In this document: one piece after another, positions 61,491 to 64,000 of the stretch
Numbering within the stretch: the stretch's first letter is position 1
Layout: each line of letters starts with the position of its first letter
NCBI RefSeq assembly: GCF_022606295.1
Contig: NZ_JAHHZS010000001.1
Coordinates: forward strand, 214,222-278,221
Length of the DNA stretch: 64,000 bases
Direction of reading: 5' to 3'
From: Arthrobacter bambusae
GTDB taxonomy: Bacteria > Actinomycetota > Actinomycetes > Actinomycetales > Micrococcaceae
Program-made: the position numbers and the translations under genes
Notes under the pieces: generated by a model
Told to the model about the DNA's origin: nothing
Database searches by the model: none
Seen by the model: only the letters and a program-made list of their open reading frames with translations

Positions 61491-63035
61491 ATGATCAGCG
61501 CCTTCACCGGAACTCAGATCAGGGCAGCGGAACAACCGCTTCTTGATGCCGGCGAGGGCGCTGTTCTCATGCAGCGCGCGGCCTACGGACTGGCTAACGC
61601 CGTCGTGCGTGAACTCCGCGCGGAAGATCGCCGCCTGTATGGATCGAGCATCACCGTGCTGGCGGGCAAGGGCAACAACGGAGGGGACGGACTCTACGCT
61701 GCGGCAATGCTCGCGGGACGCGGCATGCGCACGACGGCGGTGCTCACCGCAGGTTCCGCCCATCCTGACGCCCTCGCGGCCTTCCGCGCAGCCGGCGGAC
61801 GCGTCCATGTCCTGGACGAAGACAATGCCGAAGAACTGGCCGTGCTGGTTGCCGGTGACGATGTGGTCATTGATGCCATCCTGGGTACTGGAGCCAGGGG
61901 TGGCCTCCGTGGTTCGGCCGCGGAATTGATTGCGGCCATGGAGGAGCTCAAGCCCGGTCTGGTGGTGGCCTGCGATGTTCCCAGCGGAGTGGACGCTGAC
62001 ACAGGCGAGGTCCATTGGCCGGTATTGACGGCGCGGCTGACCGTGGCGTTCGGGGGAGTCAAAGCCGGTCTGATGGCTGATCCGGGGGAGGGCTGTGCCG
62101 GCCGCGTGATCCTCGTGCCCATCGGCATCGAGGAAGGTCTTCCCGTACCCGCCCTGCGTCGTTTCTCTGCCGCTGACCTGGCCGGCGTACTGCCGGACCC
62201 GGGACGCCGGGCCCAGAAGTACACCCGGGGAGTCCTGGGCATCGTGGCCGGTTCCGAGCGCTACACCGGGGCTGCGGCTCTCTGTGTCGAGGCCGCCTCC
62301 GCGGCCGGCGCGGGAATGGTGCGCTACCTCGGTCCGGAAGTCGTGGCGCGGCAGGTCCTGGCACGAACCCCCGAAGCCATCTGGGAGCCGGCCGGGCCAG
62401 GCAGGGTCCAGGCGTGGCTCCTCGGCCCTGGCCTGGACGGAGTCGAACAATTCCAGCGGGCCCGCGACGTACTGGCTGCGGCCGCAAGCGTCGGCCAGCC
62501 CGCCGTCGTCGACGCCGGAGCCCTCGAGCTCCTGCCGGAACGCTGCCCGCCGAACTGGATTCTCACCCCGCACGCCGGGGAACTCGCTGCCCTTCTCGGC
62601 CGGGGCGAAGTGCGCGTCACGCGGGAGGACGTCGAGTCGCGGACCGTGCACTTCGCCCGGCTCGCGGCCGGACACACCGGTGCGGTCGTCCTGCTCAAAG
62701 GCGCCACAACGGTGATTGCTTCCCCTTCCGGAGCGGTCTTCAGCCAGTCAGATGGATGCCCGTGGATGTCAACGGCAGGCAGCGGCGACGTCCTTGGCGG
62801 CATCGTCGGCGCGCTCGCGGCGGCATACACGGAATCCGCACTGGACGACGACGGACCTTTCGCCGCCTTGGGGATCGCCCCCGACGCGCGCTGGGCCGCG
62901 GTAGCCGCTGTCGGCGCGAGCATCCACGGAATGGCGGGCAGTACGGCCTCGGCAGGCGGGCCATTGACGGCTTCCGATATCGCCCGGGCGGTCCCCGGCG
63001 TCTTCCGATTTCTCAAGGAACATCGCGCCGGATGA
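61491..63035 (+). CDS. nnr: bifunctional NAD(P)H-hydrate repair enzyme (epimerase and ADP-dependent dehydratase)
   Basis: The 514-residue protein repairs damaged NAD(P)H hydrates. The N-terminal epimerase domain (about residues 1-215) has LMQRAAYGLANAVV and the nucleotide loop GKGNNGGDGLYAAAMLAGRG. The C-terminal ribokinase-like dehydratase domain (about 225-510) has VLGIVAGSERYTGAAAL, LTPHAGELAALLG and the catalytic MSTAGSGDVLGGIVGAL. Fusion of both domains is common in bacteria. It lies 14 bp after acpS. Confidence 0.95.
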   Translation: MISAFTGTQIRAAEQPLLDAGEGAVLMQRAAYGLANAVVRELRAEDRRLYGSSITVLAGKGNNGGDGLYAAAMLAGRGMRTTAVLTAGSAHPDALAAFRAAGGRVHVLDEDNAEELAVLVAGDDVVIDAILGTGARGGLRGSAAELIAAMEELKPGLVVACDVPSGVDADTGEVHWPVLTARLTVAFGGVKAGLMADPGEGCAGRVILVPIGIEEGLPVPALRRFSAADLAGVLPDPGRRAQKYTRGVLGIVAGSERYTGAAALCVEAASAAGAGMVRYLGPEVVARQVLARTPEAIWEPAGPGRVQAWLLGPGLDGVEQFQRARDVLAAAASVGQPAVVDAGALELLPERCPPNWILTPHAGELAALLGRGEVRVTREDVESRTVHFARLAAGHTGAVVLLKGATTVIASPSGAVFSQSDGCPWMSTAGSGDVLGGIVGALAAAYTESALDDDGPFAALGIAPDARWAAVAAVGASIHGMAGSTASAGGPLTASDIARAVPGVFRFLKEHRAG

Positions 63036-63109
63036 CCACGGAAGTTCCGTGAATGTCACATAGTCTGGCTAGGCTGGCAGAAGGTTATCCGGCATATGAA
63101 GGAGAACAC

Positions 63110-64000
63110 ATGGACGTTTGGCCAGGATCCGCATACCCGTTGGGTGCCACTTTCGATGGCACGGGAACGAACTTCGCGTTGTTCAGCGAGAAGGCGGAGA
63201 AGGTGGAGTTGTGTCTCTTCGATGACGACGGGGAAGAGGTTTCCTACACCGTCAGCGAGGTGGACGGCTATGTTTGGCATTGCTACCTTCCGCATGTCCA
63301 GCCCGGACAGAAGTATGGCTACCGGGTGCACGGTCCGTATGATCCTGCCGCCGGGCAGCGGTTCAATCCCAACAAGCTCCTCCTGGACCCTTACGCCAAG
63401 GCCATCCACCGGCAGATCGACTGGGATCCGGCGCTTTTCTCGTACAACATGGGTGATCCTGACTCCCGTAACGACAAGGACTCCGCGCCCCACATGATGT
63501 TGGGTGTGGTCATCAATCCGTTCTTCGATTGGGACGGTGACCACCTTCCGCGGATCCCGTACCACCGGTCCGTGATTTACGAGGCGCACGTCAAGGGCCT
63601 GACCCAGCTGCACCCGGAGGTTCCGGAGGAACAGCGCGGCACCTATGCCGGCGTCGCCCACCCGGCCGTGATTTCCCATCTGCAGAAGCTCGGGGTCACG
63701 GCGATCGAGCTGATGCCGGTGCACCAGTTCACGAACGACGGCATCCTGCAGGACAAGGGGTTGAACAATTACTGGGGTTACAACACCATCGGGTTCTTCG
63801 CCCCGCACAACAGTTACAGTTCCAAGGGCGATACCGGCCAGCAGGTCCAGGACTTCAAGGCCATGGTGCGTTCCCTTCACCGGGCCGGCATCGAGGTCAT
63901 TCTTGACGTGGTGTACAACCACACGGCCGAGGGCAACCATTTGGGCCCCACGCTGTCCTTCAAGGGCATCGACAACTCCGCGTACTACCGTCTGATGGAC
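63110..64000 (+). CDS. glgX: glycogen debranching enzyme GlgX, N-terminal part cut by the window end
   Basis: Isoamylase-type GH13 enzyme that cleaves alpha-1,6 branches of glycogen. The first 297 codons are present from ATG 63110, behind GAAGGAG. The CBM48 domain (residues about 5-110) has [29 protein letters not shown]. The catalytic barrel begins near residue 155 ([25 protein letters not shown]), with [17 protein letters not shown] and the first GH13 conserved region [10 protein letters not shown]. The nucleophile lies beyond the window. Confidence 0.95.
   Translation, partial: MDVWPGSAYPLGATFDGTGTNFALFSEKAEKVELCLFDDDGEEVSYTVSEVDGYVWHCYLPHVQPGQKYGYRVHGPYDPAAGQRFNPNKLLLDPYAKAIHRQIDWDPALFSYNMGDPDSRNDKDSAPHMMLGVVINPFFDWDGDHLPRIPYHRSVIYEAHVKGLTQLHPEVPEEQRGTYAGVAHPAVISHLQKLGVTAIELMPVHQFTNDGILQDKGLNNYWGYNTIGFFAPHNSYSSKGDTGQQVQDFKAMVRSLHRAGIEVILDVVYNHTAEGNHLGPTLSFKGIDNSAYYRLMD

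Overview
The window is a chromosomal segment of a high-GC actinobacterium. Gene order, start-codon usage (many GTG/TTG starts) and protein features point to Arthrobacter or a close relative in the Micrococcaceae; this assignment is inference from recognised protein sequences, not from a database search. Most of it is the ribosomal and RNA polymerase super-cluster: rpoB-rpoC, the str operon (rpsL-rpsG-fusA-tuf), the S10 operon (rpsJ to rpsQ), the spc operon (rplN to rplO, then secY-adk, then map), the infA-rpmJ-rpsM-rpsK-rpoA-rplQ cluster with truA, and rplM-rpsI. These genes are complete and look ordinary, apart from a missing rpsN between rplE and rpsH and disordered tails on several ribosomal proteins.

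Accessory genes interrupt the core in four places. (1) 13.0-18.9 kb holds a 1372-residue protein with roughly 45 predicted membrane segments and no function I can assign, a 41-residue single-span membrane protein directly downstream, and a convergent GH1 beta-glucosidase. (2) 32.3-36.9 kb holds a sugar ABC importer without its own ATPase, divergent from a P1-family (DmpA-type) peptidase; a long inverted repeat lies between them. (3) 41.5-51.0 kb is a leftward Tad (Flp) pilus locus: prepilin peptidase, flp2, a decayed second peptidase, flp1, tadE, a TadG-like gene, cpaB, cpaE, cpaF, tadB, tadC. (4) 52.5-55.6 kb holds a GT-C glycosyltransferase and a GT2-GtrA fusion, followed by the envelope-precursor genes glmM, a VanY-type carboxypeptidase, coaA, glmS, acpS, nnr and the start of glgX. 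A thiolase fragment lies at the left edge.

The most interesting signals are in the Tad locus. The unit flp + leader + prepilin peptidase has been duplicated in tandem; one peptidase has decayed (GxGD motif lost, frames broken) while both pilins and both leaders are preserved. Each leader carries four TACTCG-like boxes spaced about 32, 21 and 21 bp apart, close to whole helical turns, starting 11 bp upstream of a conserved promoter. This looks like an uncharacterised operator array controlling pilin expression. A perfect 17-bp stem after flp1 may separate high pilin output from lower output of the assembly genes.

Other regulatory structure includes a 13-mer shared by the rpoB and rpoA promoter regions, near-identical extended -10 elements at the str and spc operons, several apparently leaderless genes (truA, glmM, coaA, glmS, acpS), a terminator hairpin lying inside the first codons of truA, and strong hairpins between rpsM, rpsK and rpoA. 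No tRNA, rRNA, CRISPR array or intact insertion sequence was seen.
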